Assembly: GCF_006783905.1 (NCBI RefSeq)
Contig: NZ_VFPE01000001.1
Coordinates: 434,001 to 498,000, forward strand
Length of the DNA stretch: 64,000 nucleotides
Origin: Microbacterium kyungheense
GTDB lineage: Bacteria > Actinomycetota > Actinomycetes > Actinomycetales > Microbacteriaceae
Reading direction: 5' to 3'
Every line of letters starts with the position of its first letter. Position 1 is the first letter of the stretch. Below are positions 1-8,620 of this stretch, piece by piece. A model generated the notes under the pieces. That model was given only the letters and a program-made list of their open reading frames with translations, did no database searches and had not been told where the DNA came from. The translations under genes were made by a program, and so were the position numbers.

Positions 1-1
1 C

Positions 2-418
2 GAAGCCCAGCGCGAGTGGCTGGTCATCGACGCGACTGACGTCGTCCTCGGCCGTCTCGCCTCGCACGCCGCCGCGCTCCTGCGTGGCAAGCACAAGCCG
101 ACGTTCGCCCCCCACATCGACCAGGGCGACTTCGTCATCATCATCAACGCCGACAAGGTGGCCCTCACCGGCCAGAAGCTCGAGCAGAAGAAGGCCTACC
201 GTCACTCGGGCTACCCGGGCGGCCTCAAGTCGGTCACCTACTCGGAGCTCCTCGAGAAGAACCCCGTGCGCGCCGTCGAGAAGGCTGTCCGCGGCATGCT
301 CCCGAAGAACTCGCTCGGCCGCGACCAGCTGTCGAAGCTCAAGGTGTACCGCGGCGCGGAGCACCCCCACGCGGCGCAGAAGCCCACCGCGTACGTTTTC
401 GACCAGGTCGCCCAGTAA
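2..418 (+). CDS. rplM: 50S ribosomal protein L13 (5' end missing)
   Basis: Encodes large-subunit ribosomal protein L13, an early assembly protein that binds 23S rRNA. The window starts inside the gene: 138 residues are visible, beginning [13 protein letters not shown], and the usual actinobacterial protein is only about ten residues longer. The family core is intact, including the LGRLAS stretch, the [13 protein letters not shown] segment and the C-terminal [13 protein letters not shown]. It ends TAA 25 bases before rpsI, the standard rplM-rpsI operon order, so both are surely cotranscribed. The promoter lies outside the window. Confidence 0.97.
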   Translation, partial: EAQREWLVIDATDVVLGRLASHAAALLRGKHKPTFAPHIDQGDFVIIINADKVALTGQKLEQKKAYRHSGYPGGLKSVTYSELLEKNPVRAVEKAVRGMLPKNSLGRDQLSKLKVYRGAEHPHAAQKPTAYVFDQVAQ

Positions 419-443
419 GCGCCGCACAGAACAGGACACACTG

Positions 444-920
444 ATGGCGAACATCGAAGAAACCCCCACCAGCTACTCCACCGAGACCGCGATCGACGAG
501 ACCGTCGTCGCCGCCGAGCGCCCCGTGCTCTCGGTCTCGGGCGCCGCAGTCGGCCGTCGCAAGCAGGCCATCGCCCGCGTGCGCGTCATCCCCGGCTCGG
601 GCACCATCACGGTCAACGGCCGTGCGTTCGAGGACTACTTCCCGAACAAGCTCCACCAGCAGCTCATCACCGACCCGTTCACGGTGCTCAACCTCAACGG
701 CGCGTACGACGTCATCGTCCGCATCTCGGGTGGTGGCCCCTCGGGTCAGGCCGGTGCGCTCCGCCTCGGCATCGCCCGCGCGCTGAACGAGATCGACGCC
801 GAGAACAACCGCCCGACCCTCAAGAAGGCCGGCTTCCTCTCGCGCGACGCCCGCGTCATCGAGCGCAAGAAGGCCGGTCTCAAGAAGGCCCGCAAGGCGC
901 CGCAGTACTCGAAGCGCTGA
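444..920 (+). CDS. rpsI: 30S ribosomal protein S9
   Basis: Encodes S9 (158 residues), a small-subunit protein whose C-terminal tail reaches the P-site tRNA. The ATG at 444 follows a short AGGA ribosome site. Residues 1-30 are an acidic, Thr-rich N-terminal extension common in Actinobacteria. The conserved core starts at [11 protein letters not shown], followed by [28 protein letters not shown] and the basic end RKAPQYSKR, whose terminal KR contacts tRNA in the family. It sits directly behind rplM and 16 bases ahead of glmM, so read-through into glmM is likely. Confidence 0.97.
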   Translation: MANIEETPTSYSTETAIDETVVAAERPVLSVSGAAVGRRKQAIARVRVIPGSGTITVNGRAFEDYFPNKLHQQLITDPFTVLNLNGAYDVIVRISGGGPSGQAGALRLGIARALNEIDAENNRPTLKKAGFLSRDARVIERKKAGLKKARKAPQYSKR

Positions 921-936
921 TCGGCTTCACCTCCGC

Positions 937-2295
937 ATGCCGATCTTTGGCACGGATGGCGTGAGGGGGCTGGCCAACGGCCCCCTCACCGCCGATCTCG
1001 CTCTGTCCCTGGCCCAGGCGACCGCCGTCGTCCTGGGCCAGGGCCGTTCTGCCGAGGCCCGCAAGGCCGCCGGCAAGCGCCTCACCGCCGTCGTCGCGCG
1101 CGATCCGCGCGTGTCGGGCGAGTTCCTCTCGGCCGCGGTCGCGGCAGGCCTCGCCTCGTCGGGTGTCGACGTCCTCGACGCCGGCGTGCTGCCGACGCCC
1201 GCCGCGGCGTTCCTGATCGCCGACATCGACGCCGACTTCGGCGTCATGGTGTCGGCCTCGCACAACCCGGCTCCCGACAACGGCATCAAGATCTTCGCCC
1301 GCGGCGGTGTCAAGCTGCCCGACGTCGTCGAGGCGCGCATCGAATCCGCGATGGCCGGCGACAAGCTGCTGCCGACCGGTGCCGCGGTCGGCCGCATCCG
1401 CCGCTTCGCCGACGCCGAGGACCGCTACGTCGTGCACCTGCTCGGCTCGCTGCCGCACCGGCTGGACGGGCTTCACGTGGTCATCGACTGCGCGCACGGT
1501 GCGGCATCCGGGGTCTCTCCCGAGACGTTCCGCGACGCGGGCGCGCGTGTCACCGTCATCGGCGCCGACCCCGACGGGCTCAACATCAACGACGGCGTCG
1601 GCTCGACGCACCTCGACGTGCTCGCGCGCGCGGTGGTGGATGCCGGCGCCGATGTGGGCATCGCGCACGACGGCGACGCCGACCGGTGCCTCGCGATCGA
1701 CGCCGACGGCAACGTCGTCGACGGCGACCAGATCATGGCGATCCTGGCGGTGTCGATGAAGTCACGCGGCCAGCTCAAGGACGACACCCTCGTCGCCACC
1801 GTCATGAGCAATCTCGGTCTGCACCGCGCGATGACGGCCAACGGCATCCACGTCGAGACGACCGCGGTCGGCGACCGGTACGTGCTCGAGCGCATGAACG
1901 AGGGCGGCTTCTCGCTCGGCGGCGAGCAGTCCGGCCACGTCATCATGAGCGAGTTCGCCACCACCGGCGACGGCCTGCTCACCGGGCTGCACCTGGTGGC
2001 CGAGATGGCCCGCACCGGGCGCACGCTGGCGGAACTGGCGTCGGTCATGACCGTCTTCCCGCAGGTGCTCATCAACGTGAAGGGCGTCGACCGCACCCTC
2101 GCCGCCACCGACGAGGTGGTTCAGGATGCCGTCGCCCGGGCCACCGCGGCGCTCGGCGTCTCGGGCCGCGTGCTGCTGCGCCCGTCGGGCACCGAGCAGC
2201 TCGTGCGCGTGATGGTCGAGGCGGCCTCGGAGGACGAGGCCCGGCATCAGGCCGAGACCCTCGCCGACGTCGTGCGCGAGCGCCTCGCGCTGTAG
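937..2295 (+). CDS. glmM: Phosphoglucosamine mutase
   Basis: Converts glucosamine-6-phosphate to glucosamine-1-phosphate, feeding UDP-GlcNAc and peptidoglycan synthesis in the cytoplasm. The 452-residue length is normal. The start [14 protein letters not shown] is the family N-terminus. The catalytic phosphoserine loop SASHNP places the active serine at residue 108. The metal loop DGDADRC, the sugar-binding GGEQSGH and the C-terminal phosphate loop RPSGTEQ are all present. No strong ribosome site precedes ATG 937, only 16 bases after rpsI, so translational coupling is plausible. glmS, the preceding pathway step, is also in this window at 24.8 kb. Confidence 0.97.
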   Translation: MPIFGTDGVRGLANGPLTADLALSLAQATAVVLGQGRSAEARKAAGKRLTAVVARDPRVSGEFLSAAVAAGLASSGVDVLDAGVLPTPAAAFLIADIDADFGVMVSASHNPAPDNGIKIFARGGVKLPDVVEARIESAMAGDKLLPTGAAVGRIRRFADAEDRYVVHLLGSLPHRLDGLHVVIDCAHGAASGVSPETFRDAGARVTVIGADPDGLNINDGVGSTHLDVLARAVVDAGADVGIAHDGDADRCLAIDADGNVVDGDQIMAILAVSMKSRGQLKDDTLVATVMSNLGLHRAMTANGIHVETTAVGDRYVLERMNEGGFSLGGEQSGHVIMSEFATTGDGLLTGLHLVAEMARTGRTLAELASVMTVFPQVLINVKGVDRTLAATDEVVQDAVARATAALGVSGRVLLRPSGTEQLVRVMVEAASEDEARHQAETLADVVRERLAL

Positions 2296-2308
2296 GTCTC
2301 AGAGCAGT

Positions 2309-2351
2309 CACGGCAAGGTCCCGGCGCAGTGCGCGCCGGGACCTTGCCGTG
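2309..2351 (+). terminator. Strong hairpin terminator after glmM
   Basis: A perfect 19-bp stem (2309-2327 with 2333-2351) and a 5-base loop AGTGC start 14 bases after the glmM stop. No U-tract follows, as is common for actinobacterial terminators. It closes the rplM-rpsI-glmM unit. Confidence 0.85.
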
Positions 2352-2405
2352 TCCGACCGGGGTTTGTCACGGCCCCGAGGCCTGCGCGCGAACGGCGGGT
2401 CGGGC

Positions 2406-2411
2406 TAGCCT
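2406..2411 (+). promoter_or_regulatory. Predicted -10 box of the universal stress gene
   Basis: TAGCCT fits the actinobacterial -10 consensus TANNNT and lies 23 bases before the GTG start, with the ribosome site AGGAG in between. No convincing -35 is seen. Confidence 0.5.
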
Positions 2412-2434
2412 GAAGGCGACCGAGAGGAGTCATC

Positions 2435-3274
2435 GTGGGTGAAGCGATCGTCGTCGGAGTCACGGATGCCGCAGTCTCGCGCCGCGCGGTGGACTGGGCC
2501 GCGCAGCGTGCGGCGGAGCGGCGTCAGCCCCTCGAGCTGCTCGCGATCGTCGGCGGAGCCACCGGCGCGGTGGGCGAGGGGGCGATCGTGGAGGCCGCGC
2601 TGGCCGAGGCGCAGGCGCGGGCGGAGGCCGAGGCATCCCGCATCGCCGCAGGCGGACTCGAGGTGCGCACGCGCGTCGAGCGCGGCAACCCGGTCTCGCG
2701 ACTGCTCGACGCGTCGGAGGGTGCGGCGCTGCTCGTCATCGGCAGCGACTACCGCGGACCGGGGTCGAAGGCCGCGCGCGGTGCGCACGGGCTGCGGATC
2801 GCGGCCGGCGCACGCTGCCCCGTCGTCGTCGTTCCGGACTTCGACATCGAAGGCCGCTCAGGGGTCGTCGTGGGCGTCGACGGATCGCCCGTGGGCGAGA
2901 AAGCCGTTGCGTTCGCAGCGGCAGAGGCCGACCGCCTGCGTGAGCCGCTCATCGCGGTGTCGGTGTGGACGCCGCTGGAGGTGCCGCGCAACATGGGCGT
3001 GTATCCCGTGGAGTACCTGGAGAACCTGGCGAAGCTGACGGAAGAGTCGCTCTCGATCTCGCTCGCGGGGCTGCGCTCGCAGTACCCCGACCTCGAGATC
3101 GTCCCGCGCGTCGAGCGCGGCTACCCGTCGCAGATTCTGGGCGAACTCGCCGCGGACGCGCGTCTGGCCGTCGTCGGCTCGCACGGCCGAGGCGCGCTCG
3201 CCCGGTTCCTGCTGGGATCGATCAGCCAGGAGGTGCTCGCGCGCCTCGCGACCGTCACCGCCGTCGTCCGCTGA
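2435..3274 (+). CDS. Universal stress protein, two tandem USP domains
   Basis: A 279-residue cytoplasmic protein made of two UspA folds, about residues 1-133 and 140-279. The second copy keeps the nucleotide loop GSHGRGALARFLLGS and the strand-1 aspartate in VVGVDGSP, so it probably binds ATP. In the first copy the loop is degenerate (GSDYRGPGS). This one-live, one-decayed arrangement is frequent in actinobacterial tandem USPs. GTG 2435 follows AGGAG with good spacing. It is monocistronic, between the glmM terminator and the LacI gene. Physiological role unknown; the family is linked to stress and dormancy. Confidence 0.88.
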   Translation: MGEAIVVGVTDAAVSRRAVDWAAQRAAERRQPLELLAIVGGATGAVGEGAIVEAALAEAQARAEAEASRIAAGGLEVRTRVERGNPVSRLLDASEGAALLVIGSDYRGPGSKAARGAHGLRIAAGARCPVVVVPDFDIEGRSGVVVGVDGSPVGEKAVAFAAAEADRLREPLIAVSVWTPLEVPRNMGVYPVEYLENLAKLTEESLSISLAGLRSQYPDLEIVPRVERGYPSQILGELAADARLAVVGSHGRGALARFLLGSISQEVLARLATVTAVVR

Positions 3275-3313
3275 GCCGGCACGGCACAGCGCGGCCGCAG
3301 GCATCCGGGATAC

Positions 3314-3329
3314 TGGATAGCGTTATCAG
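3314..3329 (+). promoter_or_regulatory. Putative LacI-type operator upstream of the regulator gene
   Basis: TGGATAGCGTTATCAG resembles the reverse complement of the operator at 14236 (TGGATAACGTTTGCCA). It lies 25 bases before the LacI gene, suggesting autoregulation. It is the weakest match of the set. Confidence 0.5.
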
Positions 3330-3353
3330 CACGCGCATGCCCCGGGGAGACGA

Positions 3354-4394
3354 ATGTCGAAGAGCGCCAAGCCTGCCACCCTCGCGGACGTCGCCCGCCT
3401 CGCCGGGGTCTCGGTCCCCGCGGCATCGCGCGCGCTCAACGGCGGCGTGCGCGGCAAGCAGAGCGGATCGCCCGAGCTGCGCGGCCGCGTCGAGGAGGCC
3501 GCGCGCACCCTCGGCTACTCGGTGAGCCCTGCCGCGCAGACCATCAAGGGTGGCCGCGCCAACACCGTCGCCTTCATCGTCGGCGACATCGACGACTTCG
3601 GGTCGGCCACCATGATCTCGGGCGTCATGCACGCCGCCGAGGAGCGCGGCGTCTCGGTCGCGGTCCGGACGACGCGCGACGACTCGGCGCGAGAGATCGA
3701 GCTGCTCACGCAGCTGCGCGGCGAACGCCACCTCGCCGTCGTCATGGCCACGAGCCGCACGACCGACGCCGCCCGCGAGGCCGCGGTCAAGGAGCAGCTC
3801 ACGGTGCTGCGCGACCACGGCGCCCGCATCGTGGTCATCGGTGACAACGACCTCGGGTTCCCCACGGTGACGGTCGACAACCGCCATGCCGCCCGGCTGC
3901 TGGCGGAAGGACTCGCGGATGCCGGCAACCGGCGCTTCGCGATCGTCTCGGGTCCCGCGGGCGAGGTGACCGCACTCGAGCGCGTCGGCGGGTTCGTCGA
4001 GGGTCTTCGGGAACGCGGGATCGAGGTCGACGACCGCGATGTCGTGCACACCGAGTTCTCTCGCGACGGCGGGTACCGGGCGGCGGGGCTGCTGCAGGAC
4101 CGGCTGGGCGAGTTCGACGTGATCGCGGCGATGAGCGACGCGATGGCGGTGGGCGTCATCGCCCGGCTGCGCGAGCTCGGCGTCGCAACGCCCGACGACA
4201 TCGAGGTGACCGGATTCGACCACGTCCCGATGCTCGGCGACGTGCTGCCCGGCTTCAGCACCGTCGAGGTGCCGCTCGAGCGGTTCGGCGGGGCGGCGCT
4301 CGCGCTGGTGCTCGACGAGGACGCCGATGCCGAGGGCGCCGTCGCGCTCACCGCGACCCCGATCCTGCACGGCCTGGCGCTCGAACCGCGCTGA
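3354..4394 (+). CDS. LacI/GalR-family transcriptional regulator
   Basis: A 346-residue sugar-responsive repressor. Residues 8-30 (ATLADVARLAGVSVPAASRALNGG) are the LacI helix-turn-helix and hinge start; the rest is a periplasmic-binding-protein-like effector domain ending in the usual GFDHVPMLGDVLPGFSTV segment. GGGGAGA supports ATG 3354. It lies directly upstream of and parallel to a sugar ABC importer and glycosidase operon. Three similar palindromes precede its own gene, the importer (4474) and the secreted lyase-like gene (14236), so I infer it represses all three until a galactose-, xylose- or arabinose-containing inducer binds. The inducer cannot be read from sequence. Confidence 0.93.
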   Translation: MSKSAKPATLADVARLAGVSVPAASRALNGGVRGKQSGSPELRGRVEEAARTLGYSVSPAAQTIKGGRANTVAFIVGDIDDFGSATMISGVMHAAEERGVSVAVRTTRDDSAREIELLTQLRGERHLAVVMATSRTTDAAREAAVKEQLTVLRDHGARIVVIGDNDLGFPTVTVDNRHAARLLAEGLADAGNRRFAIVSGPAGEVTALERVGGFVEGLRERGIEVDDRDVVHTEFSRDGGYRAAGLLQDRLGEFDVIAAMSDAMAVGVIARLRELGVATPDDIEVTGFDHVPMLGDVLPGFSTVEVPLERFGGAALALVLDEDADAEGAVALTATPILHGLALEPR

Positions 4395-4412
4395 CCCGCG
4401 ATCGCACGCGGG
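4395..4412 (+). terminator. Short hairpin after the LacI gene
   Basis: A 6-bp GC stem (CCCGCG with CGCGGG) with a 6-base loop just after the stop codon; weak terminator candidate. Confidence 0.35.
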
Positions 4413-4450
4413 CGGCATCCATTCGCCGACTTCCCTTGCCGGCAGCGGTC

Positions 4451-4464
4451 GGAAAGCGCTTTAC
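4451..4464 (+). promoter_or_regulatory. LacI/GalR-type palindrome upstream of the importer
   Basis: GGAAAGCGCTTTAC contains the perfect 10-base palindrome AAAGCGCTTT, close to the classical GalR/CcpA-type half-site pattern. It is 10 bases before the operator at 4474, so two regulators or a second operator are possible. Confidence 0.5.
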
Positions 4465-4473
4465 AAGAAAGAG

Positions 4474-4489
4474 TGGCAAACGTTGTCCA
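4474..4489 (+). promoter_or_regulatory. LacI operator of the importer operon
   Basis: TGGCAAACGTTGTCCA is an imperfect palindrome centred on ACGT. It is almost identical (15 of 16 bases) to the site at 14236 ahead of the lyase-like gene. It lies 57 bases before the lipoprotein start. Confidence 0.72.
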
Positions 4490-4512
4490 CTTTGAGGTAC
4501 TCTCTCCGAGAC

Positions 4513-4524
4513 GGAAACGTTCCG
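4513..4524 (+). promoter_or_regulatory. Additional AACGTT palindrome near the importer start
   Basis: GGAAACGTTCCG shares the AACGTT core with the operators at 4474 and 14236 and lies 22 bases before the lipoprotein ATG. Confidence 0.4.
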
Positions 4525-4545
4525 GCACGAATCAAGGGAGATCAC

Positions 4546-5919
4546 ATGCACGACGCAACGACGCGGGCAGGGGTGCGCGCCCGGCTGGGCCGCCGCTCGC
4601 CCTGGGTCGCCGGGGCAGCGGGACTCGCTGTCGCGGCACTGGCACTGACGGGCTGCAGCGGCAGCGGCTCGGGCTCCGACGGCGACTCCGGCGCTCAGGA
4701 GAAGACGACCATCCGGTTCCTCTACGCGACCGGCGACGAGACCTGGAACTCGGTCGTCGACGCGGTCGTCACGGCGTTCAACGAGCAGAGCGACACGACG
4801 AACGTGCAGCTCGACCCGCTCCCCGCGGGCAGCGACTACGCCACGGCGCTCAAGACGATGGACGCCACCGGCAACTGGCCGGCGGTCGTCGACATGCGCG
4901 ACACCCTGACGTACGTCAATGCCGGCAAGCTGGCGCCGATCCCCGAGTCGGTGACGGAGCTCATCCAGCCCGAGGCGTTCGGCAGCGCCGAGGACGGCAA
5001 CGTCTACACGGTCCCGTACAGTGCGCTCAACGGCGAGATCGGCCTCAACATCGTCTACAACAAGGACTACTTCGAAGAGAACGGCCTCGAGGTGCCCGAG
5101 ACGTACGACGACTTCCTCGACCTGCTCGCCGACATCAAGGCGAACGGCGACGCGCCCTTGGCGACGGCAGCGGCCGAAGTGTGGCCCAGCGACCAGCTCT
5201 GGAAGCCGCTGGCCGCGCCCTACTTCGCGGCGTACGGCGACGAGGGCGGGTTCTGGACCGCCGTGCAGAACGGCGACGCGTCGATCGAGGACCTGCGCGA
5301 GCCCCTGCAGGAGCTGCTCGACATCACGAACGAGGACGTGCTCGAGGGATGGCAGTCCACGGCGGACGCCCAGACCACGACGCTGCTCGTGAACGACATG
5401 GCGGTCATGGCGACGTCGTCGGCCGGCATCGGGCGTCTCAACGACATCCACAAGGTCGACCCCGACTTCAACGCGGGGCTGTTCATCATCCCCGCCGAGG
5501 ACGGCACCATCAACGTGCTGAAGAACGCCGTCAACGGCGACACCGCGGGCGGCCTCGCGATCTCGGCCCAGGCGGCCGAAGACGAAGACGAGTACGCCTC
5601 GGCGACCGAGTTCCTCGAGTACTTCTACCAGGTCGACACGGCGAACCTCATGGAGTCGCAGGGGTGGCTCGCGCCCAACATCGTGGCGTCCGACGAGATC
5701 GAGCGCAACACGTCGATCCCCGGGTCGAAGGACTACTTCGCGCTGCTAGAGAACCCGAACCTGCAGTGGTTCGAGAACGTGTCGGACCTGTCGACGTTCA
5801 GCGCGTTCAACACGTTCTTCCGCCAGGCGCGCATCGAGATGCAGGACGGTCAGTCGTCGATCGACGACACGATCGCCAAGGTGCAGGCCGAGTTCGACAA
5901 GACGGTCGCCGCAGGCTGA
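4546..5919 (+). CDS. Sugar ABC importer, substrate-binding lipoprotein
   Basis: A 457-residue extracytoplasmic solute-binding protein (ExtracellularSBP family 1, CUT1 type). Residues 1-37 form a lipoprotein signal with lipobox LTGC and the lipidated Cys at 37, followed by a Gly/Ser tether. The mature part has the family layout, for example IGLNIVYNKDYFEENGLEVPETYDDFLDL. ATG 4546 was chosen because it follows AAGGGAG and gives a proper signal peptide; the reading frame is open further upstream but without one. First gene of the importer operon, after three operator-like palindromes. Substrate probably an oligosaccharide released from galactan-type polymers (inference from neighbours). Confidence 0.93.
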   Translation: MHDATTRAGVRARLGRRSPWVAGAAGLAVAALALTGCSGSGSGSDGDSGAQEKTTIRFLYATGDETWNSVVDAVVTAFNEQSDTTNVQLDPLPAGSDYATALKTMDATGNWPAVVDMRDTLTYVNAGKLAPIPESVTELIQPEAFGSAEDGNVYTVPYSALNGEIGLNIVYNKDYFEENGLEVPETYDDFLDLLADIKANGDAPLATAAAEVWPSDQLWKPLAAPYFAAYGDEGGFWTAVQNGDASIEDLREPLQELLDITNEDVLEGWQSTADAQTTTLLVNDMAVMATSSAGIGRLNDIHKVDPDFNAGLFIIPAEDGTINVLKNAVNGDTAGGLAISAQAAEDEDEYASATEFLEYFYQVDTANLMESQGWLAPNIVASDEIERNTSIPGSKDYFALLENPNLQWFENVSDLSTFSAFNTFFRQARIEMQDGQSSIDDTIAKVQAEFDKTVAAG

Positions 5920-5929
5920 CACGCGTGAC

Positions 5930-5959
5930 GCGGTGCCCGGGCGTCGTCCCGGGCACCGC
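5930..5959 (+). terminator. Intra-operon hairpin after the binding-protein gene
   Basis: A perfect 12-bp stem (5930-5941 with 5948-5959) with loop CGTCGT between the binding-protein and permease genes. Such hairpins usually stabilise or partly terminate the message so that the binding protein exceeds the permeases. Confidence 0.65.
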
Positions 5960-5982
5960 CCCGCGGAGGCGAGGAGGTCTCC

Positions 5983-7017
5983 ATGACAGATCAGAGTGCC
6001 CTGCAGGGGCAGACGCAGGTGGTCGGCGCCGCCGTCCGCCTCAGCGGTGAAGGACCGCTCGACGGCGCCCCCGAGGGCGCGCCCGACGACGTGCCGTTCG
6101 TGCCGGCAGGACCCGCGGCCGAGAAGCGCCGCACCCGCCGGTTCCGCTCCGCGCGCTGGGTGATGCTCGGCTTCATCGCTCCGGCGCTGGTGATCTACCT
6201 GCTCATGGTGATCGTGCCGTCGCTGCAGTCGCTGCAGCTGAGCTTCACGAACTGGGACGGCATCAGCCCCGACTACGACTACGTGGGGGTCCGCAACTAC
6301 GAAGAGATCCTCACGAGCGGCCGCTTCTGGAACGCCGTCAGGAACACCCTGATCCTCGGCCTCGGTTCGGCCGTGATCGTCAACGCCATCTCGCTCGGCG
6401 TCGCGTTGATGCTCGACAAGGTCGGCCGCTGGCAGGGGCTGTTCCGCACCGCGGTGTACCTGCCGTCGCTCGTGAGCGCGTTCATCCTCGCGACCGTGTG
6501 GAAGTACCTGCTCAACTACAACTTCGGCGCCGTGAACACCTTCCTGCGCGACGCCGGCTTCCCGGACTGGGCGCGCGACTGGCTCGGCGACAGCTCGATC
6601 GTGGTGGGCGTCATCCTCTTCATCACGTGCTTCACGCTGGGCGGCAACACGACCCTCATCTACCTCGCCAACCTGCAGTCGGTGCCGCAGGAGCTCATCG
6701 AGGCCGCGCGCATCGACGGCGCGAACAGCCGTCAGGTGTTCCGCCACGTCACCTGGCCGATGCTGGCCGGCGCGGTCACCGTCAACATGACGCTCGCGAT
6801 GATCGCGGGCTGGACCATCTTCGACCAGGTCATGGTGCTCACCTCGGGCGGCCCCGGGTTCGTGAGCGAGACCATGGCGTTCTTCATCTACAAGGTCGGC
6901 TTCGGCGAGTACCGCGCCGGTTTCGGCAGCGCGGCGGCCATCGTGCTCTTCCTCGTGGTGATCGTCAGCACCGTGGCCGCGAACGCCTACATGCGCAAGA
7001 GGGAGATCCAGGCATGA
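5983..7017 (+). CDS. Sugar ABC importer permease 1 (MalF type)
   Basis: A 344-residue CUT1 permease in the cytoplasmic membrane. After a polar N-terminus of about 55 residues there are six predicted membrane spans, starting at VMLGFIAPALVIYLLMVIV. The cytoplasmic EAA loop that docks the ATPase is EAARIDGANSRQVFRHVTWPML. GGAGG supports ATG 5983. Its stop overlaps the next start (ATGA). No ATPase gene lies in the locus, so a shared MsiK/UgpC-type ATPase encoded elsewhere is expected, as is usual for actinobacterial CUT1 systems. Confidence 0.93.
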   Translation: MTDQSALQGQTQVVGAAVRLSGEGPLDGAPEGAPDDVPFVPAGPAAEKRRTRRFRSARWVMLGFIAPALVIYLLMVIVPSLQSLQLSFTNWDGISPDYDYVGVRNYEEILTSGRFWNAVRNTLILGLGSAVIVNAISLGVALMLDKVGRWQGLFRTAVYLPSLVSAFILATVWKYLLNYNFGAVNTFLRDAGFPDWARDWLGDSSIVVGVILFITCFTLGGNTTLIYLANLQSVPQELIEAARIDGANSRQVFRHVTWPMLAGAVTVNMTLAMIAGWTIFDQVMVLTSGGPGFVSETMAFFIYKVGFGEYRAGFGSAAAIVLFLVVIVSTVAANAYMRKREIQA

Positions 7018-7916
7018 GCACCGAGACGCACACGCTCGTCGCCCCACGACCCGCGCCGGGCCGCGGACGCCGCAGGACGGCATCCCCCCGCAAGCGGCTC
7101 ACACCGGGCCAGGTCGTCGTCATGATCGTGCTCGCCGTGCTGGTGCTGATCGTGGCGAGCCCGGTGATCTACGCGCTGCTGAACTCGTTCCGCTCGTACG
7201 CCGAGATCACGATGGACCCGATGGGACTGCCCACGCAGTTCACCCTCGACAACTACGTGCAGCTGTTCCAGCAGACCGACTACGGCGAGGCGCTCGTCAA
7301 CACCCTCATCATCACGGTCGCGACCGTCGTGCTGCTGGTGGCGATCGTGCCGATGGCCGCCTACGGCATCGAACGCGTCGGCGGGCGCACGTCGCGGTTC
7401 ATGTACATCCTCTTCATCGCGGGCCTCATGATCCCGTTCCAGGTGCGCATGATCCCGCTCGTGAAGGGGTTCAACGAGGTCGGCCTGTACAGCACGCTGA
7501 CCAGCGTCATCCTCGTGCACCTCGGCGGGGCCGCGAGCTTCGGCATCCTGCTGTACTGCAGCTTCCTCAAGAGCGTGCCCATCGACGTCGAAGAGGCGGC
7601 GTCCATCGACGGGGCCGGACGACTGCGCACGTTCTGGTCGATCGTGTTCCCGATGCTGCTGCCGGTGACGTCGGCCTTCGTCATCATCCAGGCGCTCGGG
7701 CTGTGGAACGACTTCTTCATCCCCCTGGTGTTCCTCGACTCGTCGTCGGCGGGAACCATCAACGTCGCGATCAACCGCATGGTGGGTCTGCTCACGTCGC
7801 AGTGGCAGCTCATCTACACCGGCGCGATCCTCGCGATCATCCCCTCGGTGGCGATCTTCGCCGCGTTCCAGCGCTACTTCATCAAGGGCATGTCGGTCGG
7901 GGCGGTGAAGGGATGA
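7014..7916 (+). CDS. Sugar ABC importer permease 2 (MalG type)
   Basis: A 300-residue second permease of the same importer, starting at the ATGA overlap with permease 1. A basic N-terminus of about 30 residues precedes six predicted spans (first about VVVMIVLAVLVLIVASPVIYAL). The EAA loop EEAASIDGAGRLRTFWSIVFPMLLP is well conserved. The C-terminus FQRYFIKGMSVGAVKG is the standard MalG-type ending. Its stop overlaps the DUF624 start. Confidence 0.93.
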   Translation: MSTETHTLVAPRPAPGRGRRRTASPRKRLTPGQVVVMIVLAVLVLIVASPVIYALLNSFRSYAEITMDPMGLPTQFTLDNYVQLFQQTDYGEALVNTLIITVATVVLLVAIVPMAAYGIERVGGRTSRFMYILFIAGLMIPFQVRMIPLVKGFNEVGLYSTLTSVILVHLGGAASFGILLYCSFLKSVPIDVEEAASIDGAGRLRTFWSIVFPMLLPVTSAFVIIQALGLWNDFFIPLVFLDSSSAGTINVAINRMVGLLTSQWQLIYTGAILAIIPSVAIFAAFQRYFIKGMSVGAVKG

Positions 7917-8620
7917 GCGTCATCGCGGCGAAGGCGCGGGCCCTGCTCGCGCTCGACGGACCTCTCGCAGCCACGGTGCTCGCCGTGTTCGGGTACTTCA
8001 CCGTGTCGGTGTCGTACCTGGCCTGCCTGGTGCCGCTGCTCGCGTTCACGAGCCTCGTCGGCTGGCAGCCGACGCACCTGGCCGTGTGGCTCGGCGCCGC
8101 CTCGCTGCTGCCGGTCGCGCCCGCCAGCTACGCGCTGCTGCGCGCCTCGCGTCTGCTGCTGACCGAGCGTGGCGAAGCGCGTGCCGTGCGCGCGTTCTGG
8201 ACCGCGTTCGCGGATGGATGCCGCCGCCTCTGGTGGGCAGCGGCGTCGCTGTCGCTCGTGACGGTGCTGCTGCAGTACGACCTCGCGCTGTTCGGCGGCT
8301 CGGACACCGTGCTGCTGCTGGTCGCGGCGGGAGCGGCGCTCGCCGCCGCCCTGCTGGTCGGCGTGTGCGTCCTCGCGACGGCGCAGGACTTGAAGCGCCC
8401 TGTCGAGACCGTGGCCGCCGCGGCGACGGCGATCGGGCGACGCCCGCACATCGCGCTGAGCTGGCTGCTGCTGATCGGCCTCGGCCTCGCCGCCACCGCG
8501 ATCCCGCTGCTCGGGCCCGCCCTCGCCCTGTTCCTCCCGGCGCTGCTCGGCGCCGGCATCCACATCTGCAACGACGCCCTGCGTCTGATCCGCACCGACG
8601 AGACGAGCTCGACATCGTGA
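7913..8620 (+). CDS. DUF624 (YesL-like) membrane protein
   Basis: A 235-residue integral membrane protein with about five or six hydrophobic segments, matching the DUF624/YesL family often encoded beside CUT1 sugar importers and glycosidases. Its function is unknown; an accessory role in uptake is usually assumed. ATG 7913 overlaps the permease stop (ATGA) and its own stop overlaps the alpha-galactosidase GTG (GTGA), so it is translationally coupled on both sides. Confidence 0.75.
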   Translation: MSVIAAKARALLALDGPLAATVLAVFGYFTVSVSYLACLVPLLAFTSLVGWQPTHLAVWLGAASLLPVAPASYALLRASRLLLTERGEARAVRAFWTAFADGCRRLWWAAASLSLVTVLLQYDLALFGGSDTVLLLVAAGAALAAALLVGVCVLATAQDLKRPVETVAAAATAIGRRPHIALSWLLLIGLGLAATAIPLLGPALALFLPALLGAGIHICNDALRLIRTDETSSTS